A stretch of DNA of 64,000 bases from the NCBI GenBank assembly GCA_035575715.1, contig DATLXN010000033.1, forward strand, positions 65,281 through 129,280, given 5' to 3'. Numbering within the stretch: the stretch's first letter is position 1; the number at the start of each line of letters is the position of its first letter. A program made the position numbers and the translations under genes. Positions 28,830 through 36,777 of the stretch are shown here, one piece after another. The DNA comes from JACCSI01 sp035575715. Its GTDB lineage: Bacteria; Acidobacteriota; Vicinamibacteria; Vicinamibacterales; UBA2999. The notes under the pieces are model-generated. The model was not told the origin of the DNA. It saw nothing but the letters and a program-made list of their open reading frames with translations, and did not search any database.

Positions 28830-29930
28830 CTACCGAACTGGAATCAACGGGATCTTGCCCTTATTCGCGACCGCACTGCGATGGGCGGCAATCGCGACCT
28901 GCGCCGCCGTGCGCGCTGCGACCTGCGTAAACCCGCGCGTCGCCGCCGATTCCGGTTCCGCGATCACGATCGGAATGCCGCGATCGCTGCCGAGGCTGAT
29001 CGGCTGATAGACCGGCAGGCGGCCGAGAAACGGCACGTTCATCGCCGTCGCCATCTGCTCGCCGCCGCCAAACCCGAAAATATCACTCTCGTGATGGCAG
29101 TTCGGGCAGGCGTAATAACTCATATTCTCGATGATGCCGAGCGTCGGGATGTTTAACTTCTGGTACATCCGGATCGCGCGCCGGCTATCAGCGAGCGACA
29201 CCTGCTGCGGCGTCGTCACCACGATCGCGCCGGCAACCGGTACCGTTTGGCTCAGGCTGAGCGCGACGTCACCCGTCCCAGGCGGCATGTCGATGATCAG
29301 GTAATCGAGATCTTTCCAGCCGACATCCTTGAAGAACTGCTGAATCGCGCTGTGGACCATCGGGCCACGCCAGATCACCGCCTGGTCTTCGCCGGTGAGG
29401 AAGCCGATCGAGACCACCTGCAGGCCGAATTTTTCCGCTGGACGGATCTGCTGCCCGTCGCTCGCCAGCTCCGCCTGGAGACCGAGCATCAACGGCACAT
29501 TCGGACCGTAAATATCGCCGTCGAGGATGCCAACCTTGGCGCCGGTCTTGGCCAGCGCAAGCGCGAGATTCACCGACACTGTCGTCTTGCCGACGCCACC
29601 CTTGCCGGCACCGACGGCGATCACGTTCTTGACGCCGGGCAATGGTTGCCGTCCATGCTCGGGCGCTGTGGCCGAACGCACGCGGGCGGCCATCGTGATC
29701 TCGACCGCTTCGACACCGCCAATCGCGCTCACTGCCGCGTGCGCTTGATCGCGCAGCGCGTCCTTGGTCAGCGACGCAGTCGTCGCTAATTCAATGGTGA
29801 ACGCGACGCGGCCATCGTCGACCGAGAGCTCCTTCACGAATCCGAGACTGACGATGTCTTTGCGGAGATCGGGATCGACAACGACGGCAAGCGCAGCGCG
29901 GACCGCGTCGGGCGTTACTGGTGAAAACAT
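28830..29930 (-). CDS. mrp: Mrp/ApbC-type iron-sulfur cluster carrier ATPase
   Basis: The 366-residue protein has an N-terminal MIP18/DUF59 domain (residues 5-80, PDLRKDIVSLGFV). A deviant Walker A GKGGVGKTTVSVNLA follows near 110, then DGDIYGPNVPLMLG and the Walker B region DYLIIDMPPGTGD. The CPNC motif (YYACPNCHHESDIFG) coordinates a bridging 4Fe-4S cluster. It assembles and transfers Fe-S clusters to apoproteins, which would include the ferredoxin-type enzymes elsewhere in the window. The length is typical and the gene is monocistronic. Confidence 0.93.
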   Translation of the reverse strand: MFSPVTPDAVRAALAVVVDPDLRKDIVSLGFVKELSVDDGRVAFTIELATTASLTKDALRDQAHAAVSAIGGVEAVEITMAARVRSATAPEHGRQPLPGVKNVIAVGAGKGGVGKTTVSVNLALALAKTGAKVGILDGDIYGPNVPLMLGLQAELASDGQQIRPAEKFGLQVVSIGFLTGEDQAVIWRGPMVHSAIQQFFKDVGWKDLDYLIIDMPPGTGDVALSLSQTVPVAGAIVVTTPQQVSLADSRRAIRMYQKLNIPTLGIIENMSYYACPNCHHESDIFGFGGGEQMATAMNVPFLGRLPVYQPISLGSDRGIPIVIAEPESAATRGFTQVAARTAAQVAIAAHRSAVANKGKIPLIPVR

Positions 29931-30028
29931 GGACTAAAACTCAGCTTAGCGGGTTTAGCTGGGGGTGACAAGGCAAGCCTTTGCCTGTAGAGTGTGCGCC
30001 AGTCTCCACCTGACTGAGAGGATGTCGA

Positions 30029-30382
30029 ATGGCTGACGCCACGCCCGGGAGCAGTGCTCCCTCGAGCAATCGCAACGTAATGATCGTGTTGTCGTACTTG
30101 TGGCTGCTGGCGCTGATTCCGCTCGTGGTTGAAAAAGACGATCGCGAAGTTCAATGGCACGCCAAGCACGGCCTCGTCTTGACCGTCGCAGAACTGTTTT
30201 TCTGGATCGCGTTCCAGTTGCTCACGGTCGTCCTGGGCTCGTTTCTCGGATGCATCGTGGCGATCTTTGCGCCGATTATCGGCCTGCTCTTCCTGATCGT
30301 GCACATCGTCGCGATCATCAAGGGGATCAACGGACAGCGGCTGATCATCCCCGGCATCAGTCAGTACGCCGACAAGTTTTGA
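30029..30382 (+). CDS. DUF4870-like small membrane protein
   Basis: The 117-residue product has a polar N-terminus and about three membrane helices: VMIVLSYLWLLALIPLVV, LVLTVAELFFWIAFQLLTVVLG and CIVAIFAPIIGLLFLIVHIVAII. The motif EVQWHAKHGLVL between helices is typical of DUF4870/YtpI-type proteins. The function is unknown. A GAGAGG lies 14 bases before the start. Its stop TGA lies within the first unit of the 30381 repeat. Confidence 0.78.
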   Translation: MADATPGSSAPSSNRNVMIVLSYLWLLALIPLVVEKDDREVQWHAKHGLVLTVAELFFWIAFQLLTVVLGSFLGCIVAIFAPIIGLLFLIVHIVAIIKGINGQRLIIPGISQYADKF

Positions 30383-30408
30383 GTGCTAAGTGCTGAGTGC
30401 TGAGTGCG
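30381..30408. repeat. Heptamer tandem repeat GAGTGCT x4 covering the yidD start
   Basis: GAGTGCT, AAGTGCT, GAGTGCT and GAGTGCG stand in tandem. The upstream gene's stop TGA is in the first unit and the yidD GTG start (30404) is in the last. It is the third distinct 7-bp array within 2.2 kb. Confidence 0.9.
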
Positions 30409-30724
30409 ACGCAGGCGCTGGCTCGTTGCTCTCGCGGTTGTAATGCTCGCGATCGCCGCCGATGTGCGGCGATCGCCTGACGCGCAACTCACCAATCGCG
30501 CCGCGATCGGCGCGATTGATCTGTATCAAGCGACCCTCTCGAAAATGTATGCGCGGATGGGCGTGCAGTGCCGATTCACGGTGACCTGCAGCCACTACGG
30601 CGAAGCGTGTCTGCGCGAGTTTGGCGTCGTGACCGGCGGATGGATGGCGATCAAGCGCGTGCTGCGGTGCGGGCCGTGGACGCCAATGGGAACTGTCGAT
30701 GTGCCGCCGACGCGAGGGGCCTAG
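30404..30724 (+). CDS. yidD: Membrane protein insertion efficiency factor YidD
   Basis: The 106-residue product contains LYQATLSKMYARMGVQCRFTVTCS, then a CSHYGEACLREFG and KRVLRCGPWTPMGTVDVPP tail. This matches the YidD/Haemolytic family (CRFxPTCSxYxxEA, RCxPW). It differs from typical YidD by an extra hydrophobic N-terminus (WLVALAVVMLAIAADV), which could be a signal anchor, and by Val in place of Pro before TCS. No rnpA, rpmH or yidC is adjacent, unlike the usual context. The GTG start at 30404 lies inside the heptamer repeat. Confidence 0.82.
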   Translation: MRRRRWLVALAVVMLAIAADVRRSPDAQLTNRAAIGAIDLYQATLSKMYARMGVQCRFTVTCSHYGEACLREFGVVTGGWMAIKRVLRCGPWTPMGTVDVPPTRGA

Positions 30725-30758
30725 GCGCGTGGTACAACGCGCGCCCTTCTTCGTTCAG
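30724..30758 (-). repeat. 35-bp copy of the 3-prime end of the 31487 gene
   Basis: These 35 bases match 31491-31525 at all but one position. On the minus strand both encode LNEEGRALYHAP, the C-terminus of the small membrane protein at 31487. The copy here has no gene in front of it, so it is the leftover of a duplication. Confidence 0.8.
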
Positions 30759-30761
30759 GAA

Positions 30762-31385
30762 CTACCAAGGCGCTGGCGGGGCCGCCACGGGCGCCGTGAG
30801 GTCGAACTCGACCTGGAAGATCCGGCCGCTTGGACGCTTTAGCTCGTAGAGAAACCGCCGGCCAGGCTCCACTTCCATTGCCCACGTATTAGTTTGCGAA
30901 CCGGCATTGTTGCGTTTCGCGAACATCGCGATCGACTCGGCGTCCACCGGGAACTCCTGGCGAATCTCCGTCCCTGGCACCGTCGCATCTCCACCGTACA
31001 TTGTCACGTCATCGCTGGTGCCGTCTTCATGACGGTGGTCGTGCTTGAGCCGAACGCCGTTAGCCGTGCGGGTGAGCACCCAGGTTCGGCTGCGGTCGGC
31101 ACCGACGTGGAACGGCACTTTGATCTCGCCCTCCCGGCATTCGCGCAGGTGCATGATCAGTGCCTGTCCGGCGAAGGCGTCATTGACGGGCGGGGGATCG
31201 TTGGCGACCACCTTGCCGGCAAAGGCCTGGCCGCAATGCTTCGCCAGTCGCATCATGAACGCGTCGGCCGCGGCCGGCTGGGCCCCGTTGACCGGCGCGT
31301 CGGTGCGCGGCGCGGCCGGGGCGGCATTGCAGCCGGCCAGGAGAAACGAGACGAGCACCCAAGGAGAGACGACACGATTTGACAT
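30762..31385 (-). CDS. Predicted lipoprotein of unknown function
   Basis: The 207-residue product has a signal sequence ending in the lipobox LLAGC (about residues 15-19), then a low-complexity Ala/Pro linker. The mature domain has paired cysteines (Cys52, Cys83 region) and a histidine-rich KHDHRHEDGTSDD segment. A C-terminal strand-rich part ends in RIFQVEFDLT. I do not recognise the family. The frame is intact. The gene stands alone on the minus strand, downstream of the small membrane protein cluster. Confidence 0.72.
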   Translation of the reverse strand: MSNRVVSPWVLVSFLLAGCNAAPAAPRTDAPVNGAQPAAADAFMMRLAKHCGQAFAGKVVANDPPPVNDAFAGQALIMHLRECREGEIKVPFHVGADRSRTWVLTRTANGVRLKHDHRHEDGTSDDVTMYGGDATVPGTEIRQEFPVDAESIAMFAKRNNAGSQTNTWAMEVEPGRRFLYELKRPSGRIFQVEFDLTAPVAAPPAPW

Positions 31386-31486
31386 TTTGAGGAGACTCCA
31401 GCTAATCGCAATCGGATCCGGTCAGCAAACCCTCGGCCTTGGAGCGGACACCCGCGCGACACCCAGGAACTTCCCACCCGCCGCCG

Positions 31487-31870
31487 TCAGGGCGCGTGGT
31501 ACAACGCGCGCCCCTCTTCGTTCAGCAACACCCAACACGCATACGCGCCGAGTGCCGTTCCAAACGGGAACAGCACCAGATTGATCAGCGCCAGCACCAA
31601 GCCGATCAACCGCGACCAATGCGTGTAGCGGCGCAGTGACGCGCCAAGCCACAAGTGCAGCACACCCCAGAGCAGCGCCAGGACAGCGACGACGCCGAGG
31701 GTGAACGCGGTCAAGCCGGCGGCCAGATCAGAGCCGACGCGCACCGGGCCGGTGTCCCACGCGATCGCTAAGGCGCCGGCGGCGAGCGCCGACCCGGCAA
31801 TTCCGACCAGTGTGAAGATGGCGCCCCAGGCGAGATAGAGGACGCCGAGAAAATCGGCGTGCCGCTTCAC
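31487..31870 (-). CDS. Small four-helix membrane protein
   Basis: The 127-residue product is almost wholly hydrophobic. Helices lie at about 8-35, 50-75, 85-110 and the end, with LYLAWGAIFTLVGIAGSALAA and LLWGVLHLWLGASLRR among them. It ends LNEEGRALYHAP, the stretch duplicated at 30724. Its ATG overlaps the stop of the zinc-finger gene (31867), so the two are coupled. The family is unknown; similar proteins are common in Acidobacteriota. Confidence 0.72.
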   Translation of the reverse strand: MKRHADFLGVLYLAWGAIFTLVGIAGSALAAGALAIAWDTGPVRVGSDLAAGLTAFTLGVVAVLALLWGVLHLWLGASLRRYTHWSRLIGLVLALINLVLFPFGTALGAYACWVLLNEEGRALYHAP

Positions 31871-32322
31871 GTCACCGCGATGCGTACATCGACGCGCGTG
31901 CGTAGGCCGCGCGGCGGCGAGACGCTGAAGCTGAAGCGCGCCCCGTGGGCAACTCCCGCCGGCACCGACACGGTCAGCGTCTGGGTCCGCATCGCGTAGC
32001 CCGACCCTTCACAGGCGTCACACGGCTCGCTCCAGACTTCGCCGCGTCCGCCACACCCGCGGCACGTCGACCGCATGGCCACTTCGAGCGGCACGGCGGC
32101 CCCGGCGCCGGCCTGCCGCCGCGACAATTGGATCTCAGCGCGGAGATGATCGGTGCGCACGTCGTCCTCGACAAAGGCATGACGCATCCGCTCAACAGTG
32201 CCGCCGAGCGCGGGAAAATCGATTGCCACTTCGTCGGCAAACGATCGATCGAACTCGCGATCAGACGGCAGCGATCGCTCCACGGCCAGCCACGAGTCGT
32301 CGACGCGCCAGTAATTCTTCAA
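31867..32322 (-). CDS. DnaJ-type zinc-finger protein without a J domain
   Basis: The 151-residue product contains CRGCGGRGEVWSEPCDACEGSG (residues ~87-108), two CxxCxGxG motifs of the DnaJ cysteine-rich region. It is followed by a DnaJ-C-like strand region (LTVSVPAGVAHGARFSFSVSPP). Only one zinc module of the usual two is present, and no HPD-bearing J domain is seen. It may bind unfolded peptides in the absence of DnaK recruitment, but that is inference. It is the first gene before the small membrane protein. Confidence 0.75.
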   Translation of the reverse strand: MKNYWRVDDSWLAVERSLPSDREFDRSFADEVAIDFPALGGTVERMRHAFVEDDVRTDHLRAEIQLSRRQAGAGAAVPLEVAMRSTCRGCGGRGEVWSEPCDACEGSGYAMRTQTLTVSVPAGVAHGARFSFSVSPPRGLRTRVDVRIAVT

Positions 32323-32450
32323 CCTGTTCGTAGACTAGAAGTCCACACCAGCGATGTCAATTTAAAGATTGGTGCGCGGCGCAGCGTGCTGTGCAAGGTG
32401 CGGTGCATCATGCTAAGGTGCGCGGGTAAGCGCCCGTAGCACCTGAATTT

Positions 32451-32615
32451 ATGCAGAAAGACTGCCCACTCTGCGGAGACCGCATGCGGCTCGAGACGCG
32501 CGAGACGATCTCGCGCGTGCCAGGAAGCCCTCAGGAAGTCCGAACGGTCGTCCGTGAGTGGGTGTGCCGGGAGTGTGATTACTTCGAAGAGTCTGACGAG
32601 TCGCCGGGCGGATAG
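32451..32615 (+). CDS. Small zinc-ribbon protein
   Basis: A 54-residue frame from ATG 32451 encodes two CxxC pairs, CPLC (residues 5-8) and CREC (39-42), a typical zinc ribbon. Between them lies an Arg/Glu-rich hairpin. It is followed by an acidic tail (ESDESPGG). It is divergent from the DnaJ-like gene (gap 128 bp) and convergent with another zinc-ribbon gene. Function unknown. Confidence 0.6.
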   Translation: MQKDCPLCGDRMRLETRETISRVPGSPQEVRTVVREWVCRECDYFEESDESPGG

Positions 32616-32624
32616 TAGGGCGCG

Positions 32625-32846
32625 TTAACGCGCGCCGAGGGTAAGAAGGACTTCGCGTCGCAGGGTATCTTCAACCTGCTCGAAATCAACAGCCGTTTCA
32701 CACTCGTCGCACAACACTTCGAACACCGCCGGACGGCTCTCTTCCGAGACTTCCACCCGACCGTCTTCCAGCTGCACGACGTGCATTTGAAGGGTCTTGA
32801 CTTGAAAATTCTTTGCGTTCCCGCAGCTCGGGCAGGTCAATGCCAC
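32625..32846 (-). CDS. Small zinc-ribbon protein
   Basis: The 73-residue product has CPSC near the N-terminus and CDEC at about 46-49, enough for one zinc site, and a charged C-terminal helix. The GTG start at 32846 has a GAGAGG about 12 bases upstream and overlaps the end of a short frame upstream. It may be a nucleic-acid-binding or regulatory ribbon; the family is unknown. Confidence 0.62.
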   Translation of the reverse strand: MALTCPSCGNAKNFQVKTLQMHVVQLEDGRVEVSEESRPAVFEVLCDECETAVDFEQVEDTLRREVLLTLGAR

Positions 32847-32983
32847 GCCTTATTTCCTCTCTCCAACAACCCGCGCAACAACGACCGCAAGAAGCGCGCC
32901 ATCTGCTCGGTGTACGAAAGGGCATTGTACGGGATGCCCTCAGTCGAGCGCAACGCGAAACGCGAGAATCGATGAATATTCAC
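32837..32983 (-). CDS. Possible 48-residue protein between two small genes
   Basis: This frame starts at GTG 32983, two bases after the stop of the upstream gene, and its stop overlaps the start of the zinc-ribbon gene. The product has an amphipathic C-terminal helix (MARFLRSLLRGLLERG). The tight packing supports translation, but no family is recognised. The same stretch could instead be a leader with a promoter (TTGCGC, 18 bases, TACAAT on the minus strand). Confidence 0.35.
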   Translation of the reverse strand: MNIHRFSRFALRSTEGIPYNALSYTEQMARFLRSLLRGLLERGNKAWH

Positions 32984-32984
32984 G

Positions 32985-33209
32985 TTACCGGATGAGCCGG
33001 CCGAGTTCGTCGCCGGACATCCCAAGCACCGAGCCGCTCTGATGCTGCGCATAAACGCAGTGCGGACCGCGCGCTTCCACCGACACCACTTCAAGGTCCC
33101 ACGGCTGCGATTTGTAGACCGCCGCCACGCATCCACACGGCAGCGCGTGCAGCGCGTCGAGCGCATATTGCGGCGATTGGGTCAGGCCGATCTCGAACGA
33201 GGGTTGCAT
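32985..33209 (-). CDS. Small protein of unknown function
   Basis: The 74-residue product (start MQPSFEIGLTQSPQYALDAL) has a GGGAG ribosome binding site eight bases before its ATG. A central PCGCVAAVY and an HCVYAQH segment give three cysteines and a histidine, but not a clear zinc motif. It lies upstream of two further small genes in the same direction. I do not recognise a family. Confidence 0.55.
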   Translation of the reverse strand: MQPSFEIGLTQSPQYALDALHALPCGCVAAVYKSQPWDLEVVSVEARGPHCVYAQHQSGSVLGMSGDELGRLIR

Positions 33210-33284
33210 CGTCTTACTCCCGGGGCAGGCCGGTACTAATAAGACGCCGTGCGGGCCGGAAAGTTGCTTGCACCGTCGTTGGCG

Positions 33285-36200
33285 TTATTCGGCGTAAATC
33301 AATCGGCCTTCGATCGGGGTGTTAGGGAACAACGCACGCGCTGCCGCGAGATATGTCTCCAATTGCATGTGATGCGTCAGTGACGGTCGGCCCGTTTTGA
33401 ACTCGAGTATCTCAATGACACCATCTCGTCGTTTGACGACGCAGTCGATACTGCCCCGCAGGATGGTGCCGTCCTCCTCACGCATCGAGAACGGCATTTC
33501 GTGACGCCGCCACTCAATCGACGCATCCGGGCCAAAGGCCTCGCGCACCTCGGGGCGGGTACTGAGTTTGATCAGCGCTTGTCCGGCTCTGGTGACTAAG
33601 GCGTCGACATCGTCAATCAACGCGCGCTCATCGTCGCGAATCAACGCCTGCAGTGAGGCGCGCAGGTCGGTCTCGTTCAGGCGGTCAAGGACGCCCGCTT
33701 CCAGCGCGCGGTGGACGACCACACCGGCTTCGATCGAGGACGGCTCACTGGCGCGGCCGTGTTCACCCCCACGCGTGGGTGCATGCCGCGCCGTCGCAGC
33801 GACCCGCTCGGGGCCAGACACGGGCATCGGCGTAAAGTCGTCGACCCGCCGGTCCGAACCGGCAGTGACCTCCTGTAGCTGCGTGAGTTCCGTTGCCAGC
33901 GTGAGGCGTCGGAAGCGATGCTCGCCGCTCTCACCACGCCAGGACACCGGTCCCTCACTGGTCGTGAACAGCGGCCACAGCGCCGGCGGCAACGTTTTGC
34001 CAAGACCACCTTTTCCGGGTGCGAAGCGACCATCCTCGGTCAACGTCGCTGCGAGGTACAAGCGATCGCGCGGCCGTGTCACGGCCACGTAGAGCAATCG
34101 CTTACTCTCTTCCGCCTCGCGCGCGTCATTGTCCCGATCGGCCGCGCTGACGTGCTCGCCGATCGCTACCGAGGGCTCGATCGTCTCGTCATGACCAAAC
34201 GGTGACGCGACGACGCGGATCGCGTCCGGTGATCCGCCGCTGCCGCGATGCATGTTGACGATGAACACGATCGGAAACTCGAGGCCTTTGGCGGCGTGGG
34301 TGGTCATCAGGTTAACCGCGTCGATCGCGTCGATGATGGCGTTACTTTCGTCCCCGCCGGCCACCAGTTGCGCGAAGTGATCGACGATCCGGCTCAGCGT
34401 CGCGTAACCGCGGTTCTGCATGCGGCGCACGAGCCCCCGAATTTTCTTCAAGTTCTCGCGGGCCTGGCGATACGCCGGACCACCGATCTCTGCCGGATAG
34501 GCCGATTCACTGATCACCCGGTCGAGGAGCTCGGACGGCGGCAGGCGATCGACCAGCGCGAGCCACGAGACCAATGCGCGCCGCGCCAGGTTCAGGCGTC
34601 GCTGGTCAGCCGCGTGCAGTTCCACCACCGCAGCCGGCGGATCGGCCGACAGCAGTGCCGCAGACAGGGCCGGAGCCAGCCGCTTGAGCGCTTCGTCAGA
34701 GACCCGGACAAAGCGTGAGCGGAGAAACGCCGCCGCATTGAGCTCGGACTGCGGTCGCGCCAGAAACGACAGCAACGCGAGGACGTCTTTGATCTCGTCC
34801 GCGTCGAAAAAGCCAAGCCCCTTGTAGACGTAATACGGCACACGGCGTCGCGCCAGCGCATCTTCGTAAAGCCGGTGACCGTCGCGGGTGCGGAACAGGA
34901 TGGCGATGTCGCCCGCACGCGCCTCACGACGGACCCCGGTGTCGCGGTCGCGCACCGTGGCACCAGTCGCCAACAACTGCGCGATCTCGTCGGCGACGGT
35001 TTCGGCCTGCTGCTCATCGGACTGCGCGGCGATCATCGACAACGCCGACGAATCGGTGGCATCGACAGAGCTGAGAGGAAACCGATCGTTCTCAGAGTAG
35101 CGAAACGCGTCGGCGCGATCGGGCGCCTTCTCGATCGCTGCGAACAGATCGTTCACAAAGGACAACAACTCTCGAACAGAGCGGAAACTCCTGGTGATCG
35201 CCGTCCGCACCTGACCGGCCGGCCGCAGCGCCTCGATGTAGCGCGACGCCTGGTCCAGCACCGCCACTTCAGCGTCCCGAAAGGCGTAAATGGACTGCTT
35301 GCGATCGCCGACGATGAAGATCGATGGTTCGAGCTCGCGCGCGCCAAGCCCGAGCCCCGCGGCCCACGACCGCACCAATAACTCCACCAGCTCCCACTGC
35401 GCGCGGCTGGTGTCCTGGAACTCATCGACCAGGACGTGTTGATACCGCGCTTCGAGCTTGAAGCGGCTCCGTGAAAACTCGTCCATCTGACCGAGCAGCG
35501 CCAGCGTGCGTTCGAGGACGTCGGAGAAGTCGAGGACGCCGTGCTTGCTCAGCGTCTTGCGGTATTGATCGAGCGCGATCGCGTACAACTGCCGGACGGC
35601 GCGTGCCAGCACAGTATTGATGTCCTGCCGATACGCGTGCAGCGCGGCGGCGAGATACGGGCCAAGCGCCACCACCCCAGCGAGATGCTTCTGATAATCC
35701 GCCGGCGATCGGAAGTCGGCCTTCTTGTAGACATTCAATCGTTTGCGCGGCTCCCCTCCTTGCGTCAGGAAGTGATCCCGCACCCGTTCGAGCAGCGCTT
35801 GCATCAATGCGCCGGACGGCGCTGGCTCGCCAAGCAGTTGGCGAATGTCCCGGGCCAACAGACCGAACGATGGATGGCTGGGCCCGCTCGCCACTAAGCC
35901 CGTGGTGCCGCCGGGCACGCTGGCAAACGCGTCCCGCAGAAGCGCCGACATCCGCGTCACCGCATCGTCCACGGTCGCGTGCTGCGCATTGCGCAGAAAG
36001 CGATTGAGCGCGTTCCACGCCACGAGGCGGCGGTCGATCAGGCGCGCCAGGCCCTCGCGCAACCGGTACTCGCCCAATTCGGCAAACAGCAACGCCATCT
36101 CCGTCTCGTGGGTGGCAATCCCACGCCCGATCCGGAGTGTCCGCTCCAGGGCTTCCCCGACCAGTCGCGGCGTCTCAGTTTCGTCGGCGAGGTCGAAGCC

Positions 36201-36629
36201 GGGATCGACATCGGCCTCGAGCGGAAACTCGCGCAGGAGCGCCAGGCAGAATGCGTCAATCGTCGAAATAGAAATATCGGTAATGCTGTCGCGGATCTCA
36301 CGCCAGAGCTCTGGCGCCAACGTCTGCTCGCGATGCCGTTTGGCGAGTTCCTGCAGAATGCGCTGCCGCATCTCGGCGGCGGCTTTGCGCGTGAAAGTGA
36401 TCGCGAGGATGTTGCGCGGCTTGACGCCGGCGGCGAGCAGCCCGACATACCGGTCGACGAGCACGCGCGTCTTGCCCGTGCCTGCCGAGGCTTCGAGCGC
36501 GACATTGCGCGTCGGATCGGTGGCGAGGGCCCGCGCCTCGGCGTCCCGCGCTTCGAGCGGATCGCCAGCGTCGAAATCGAGCCGCGCCTGCCCGTCAGTC
36601 ACCAAGGATATCTTTCTCACGTCGAACAT
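33285..36629 (-). CDS. addA: AddA-type UvrD helicase / RecB-like nuclease
   Basis: The 1114-residue protein has all superfamily 1 helicase motifs: ASAGTGKTRVLVDRY (Walker A), AITFTRKAAAEMR, LVDEFQDTSRAQWEL (Walker B), FIVGDRKQSIYAFRDAE, MTTHAAKGLEFPIVF and LLYVAVTRPRDRLYLA. The C-terminus carries a PD-(D/E)xK nuclease with the SIDCVV Asp and ILEFKTG. With AddB it resects double-strand ends for RecA-mediated repair. The frame starts at 36629, but GTG 36602 (VTDGQARLDF) has a GAGAAAG before it and may be the true start. The partner addB is not adjacent: two other genes lie between. Confidence 0.9.
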   Translation of the reverse strand: MFDVRKISLVTDGQARLDFDAGDPLEARDAEARALATDPTRNVALEASAGTGKTRVLVDRYVGLLAAGVKPRNILAITFTRKAAAEMRQRILQELAKRHREQTLAPELWREIRDSITDISISTIDAFCLALLREFPLEADVDPGFDLADETETPRLVGEALERTLRIGRGIATHETEMALLFAELGEYRLREGLARLIDRRLVAWNALNRFLRNAQHATVDDAVTRMSALLRDAFASVPGGTTGLVASGPSHPSFGLLARDIRQLLGEPAPSGALMQALLERVRDHFLTQGGEPRKRLNVYKKADFRSPADYQKHLAGVVALGPYLAAALHAYRQDINTVLARAVRQLYAIALDQYRKTLSKHGVLDFSDVLERTLALLGQMDEFSRSRFKLEARYQHVLVDEFQDTSRAQWELVELLVRSWAAGLGLGARELEPSIFIVGDRKQSIYAFRDAEVAVLDQASRYIEALRPAGQVRTAITRSFRSVRELLSFVNDLFAAIEKAPDRADAFRYSENDRFPLSSVDATDSSALSMIAAQSDEQQAETVADEIAQLLATGATVRDRDTGVRREARAGDIAILFRTRDGHRLYEDALARRRVPYYVYKGLGFFDADEIKDVLALLSFLARPQSELNAAAFLRSRFVRVSDEALKRLAPALSAALLSADPPAAVVELHAADQRRLNLARRALVSWLALVDRLPPSELLDRVISESAYPAEIGGPAYRQARENLKKIRGLVRRMQNRGYATLSRIVDHFAQLVAGGDESNAIIDAIDAVNLMTTHAAKGLEFPIVFIVNMHRGSGGSPDAIRVVASPFGHDETIEPSVAIGEHVSAADRDNDAREAEESKRLLYVAVTRPRDRLYLAATLTEDGRFAPGKGGLGKTLPPALWPLFTTSEGPVSWRGESGEHRFRRLTLATELTQLQEVTAGSDRRVDDFTPMPVSGPERVAATARHAPTRGGEHGRASEPSSIEAGVVVHRALEAGVLDRLNETDLRASLQALIRDDERALIDDVDALVTRAGQALIKLSTRPEVREAFGPDASIEWRRHEMPFSMREEDGTILRGSIDCVVKRRDGVIEILEFKTGRPSLTHHMQLETYLAAARALFPNTPIEGRLIYAE

Positions 36630-36777
36630 ATTCGCGTGACGCCCGCTCGTCCAGCGTCAGTTCAATGGTCGACAGCTTGTTCAAGCCTTCGTCCACGGGC
36701 GCCTCCGAATCCACAGTAATCGACGACGACTCGCGTAAACCAGATCCTCGGTGTGCCACCTCATGGTATGACTGGAG

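Noticed and set aside
36595..36720. 40-codon minus frame overlapping the addA start (VDSEAPVDEGLNKLSTIEL)
   Set aside because: Protein-like composition, but it overlaps addA and has no recognisable family.
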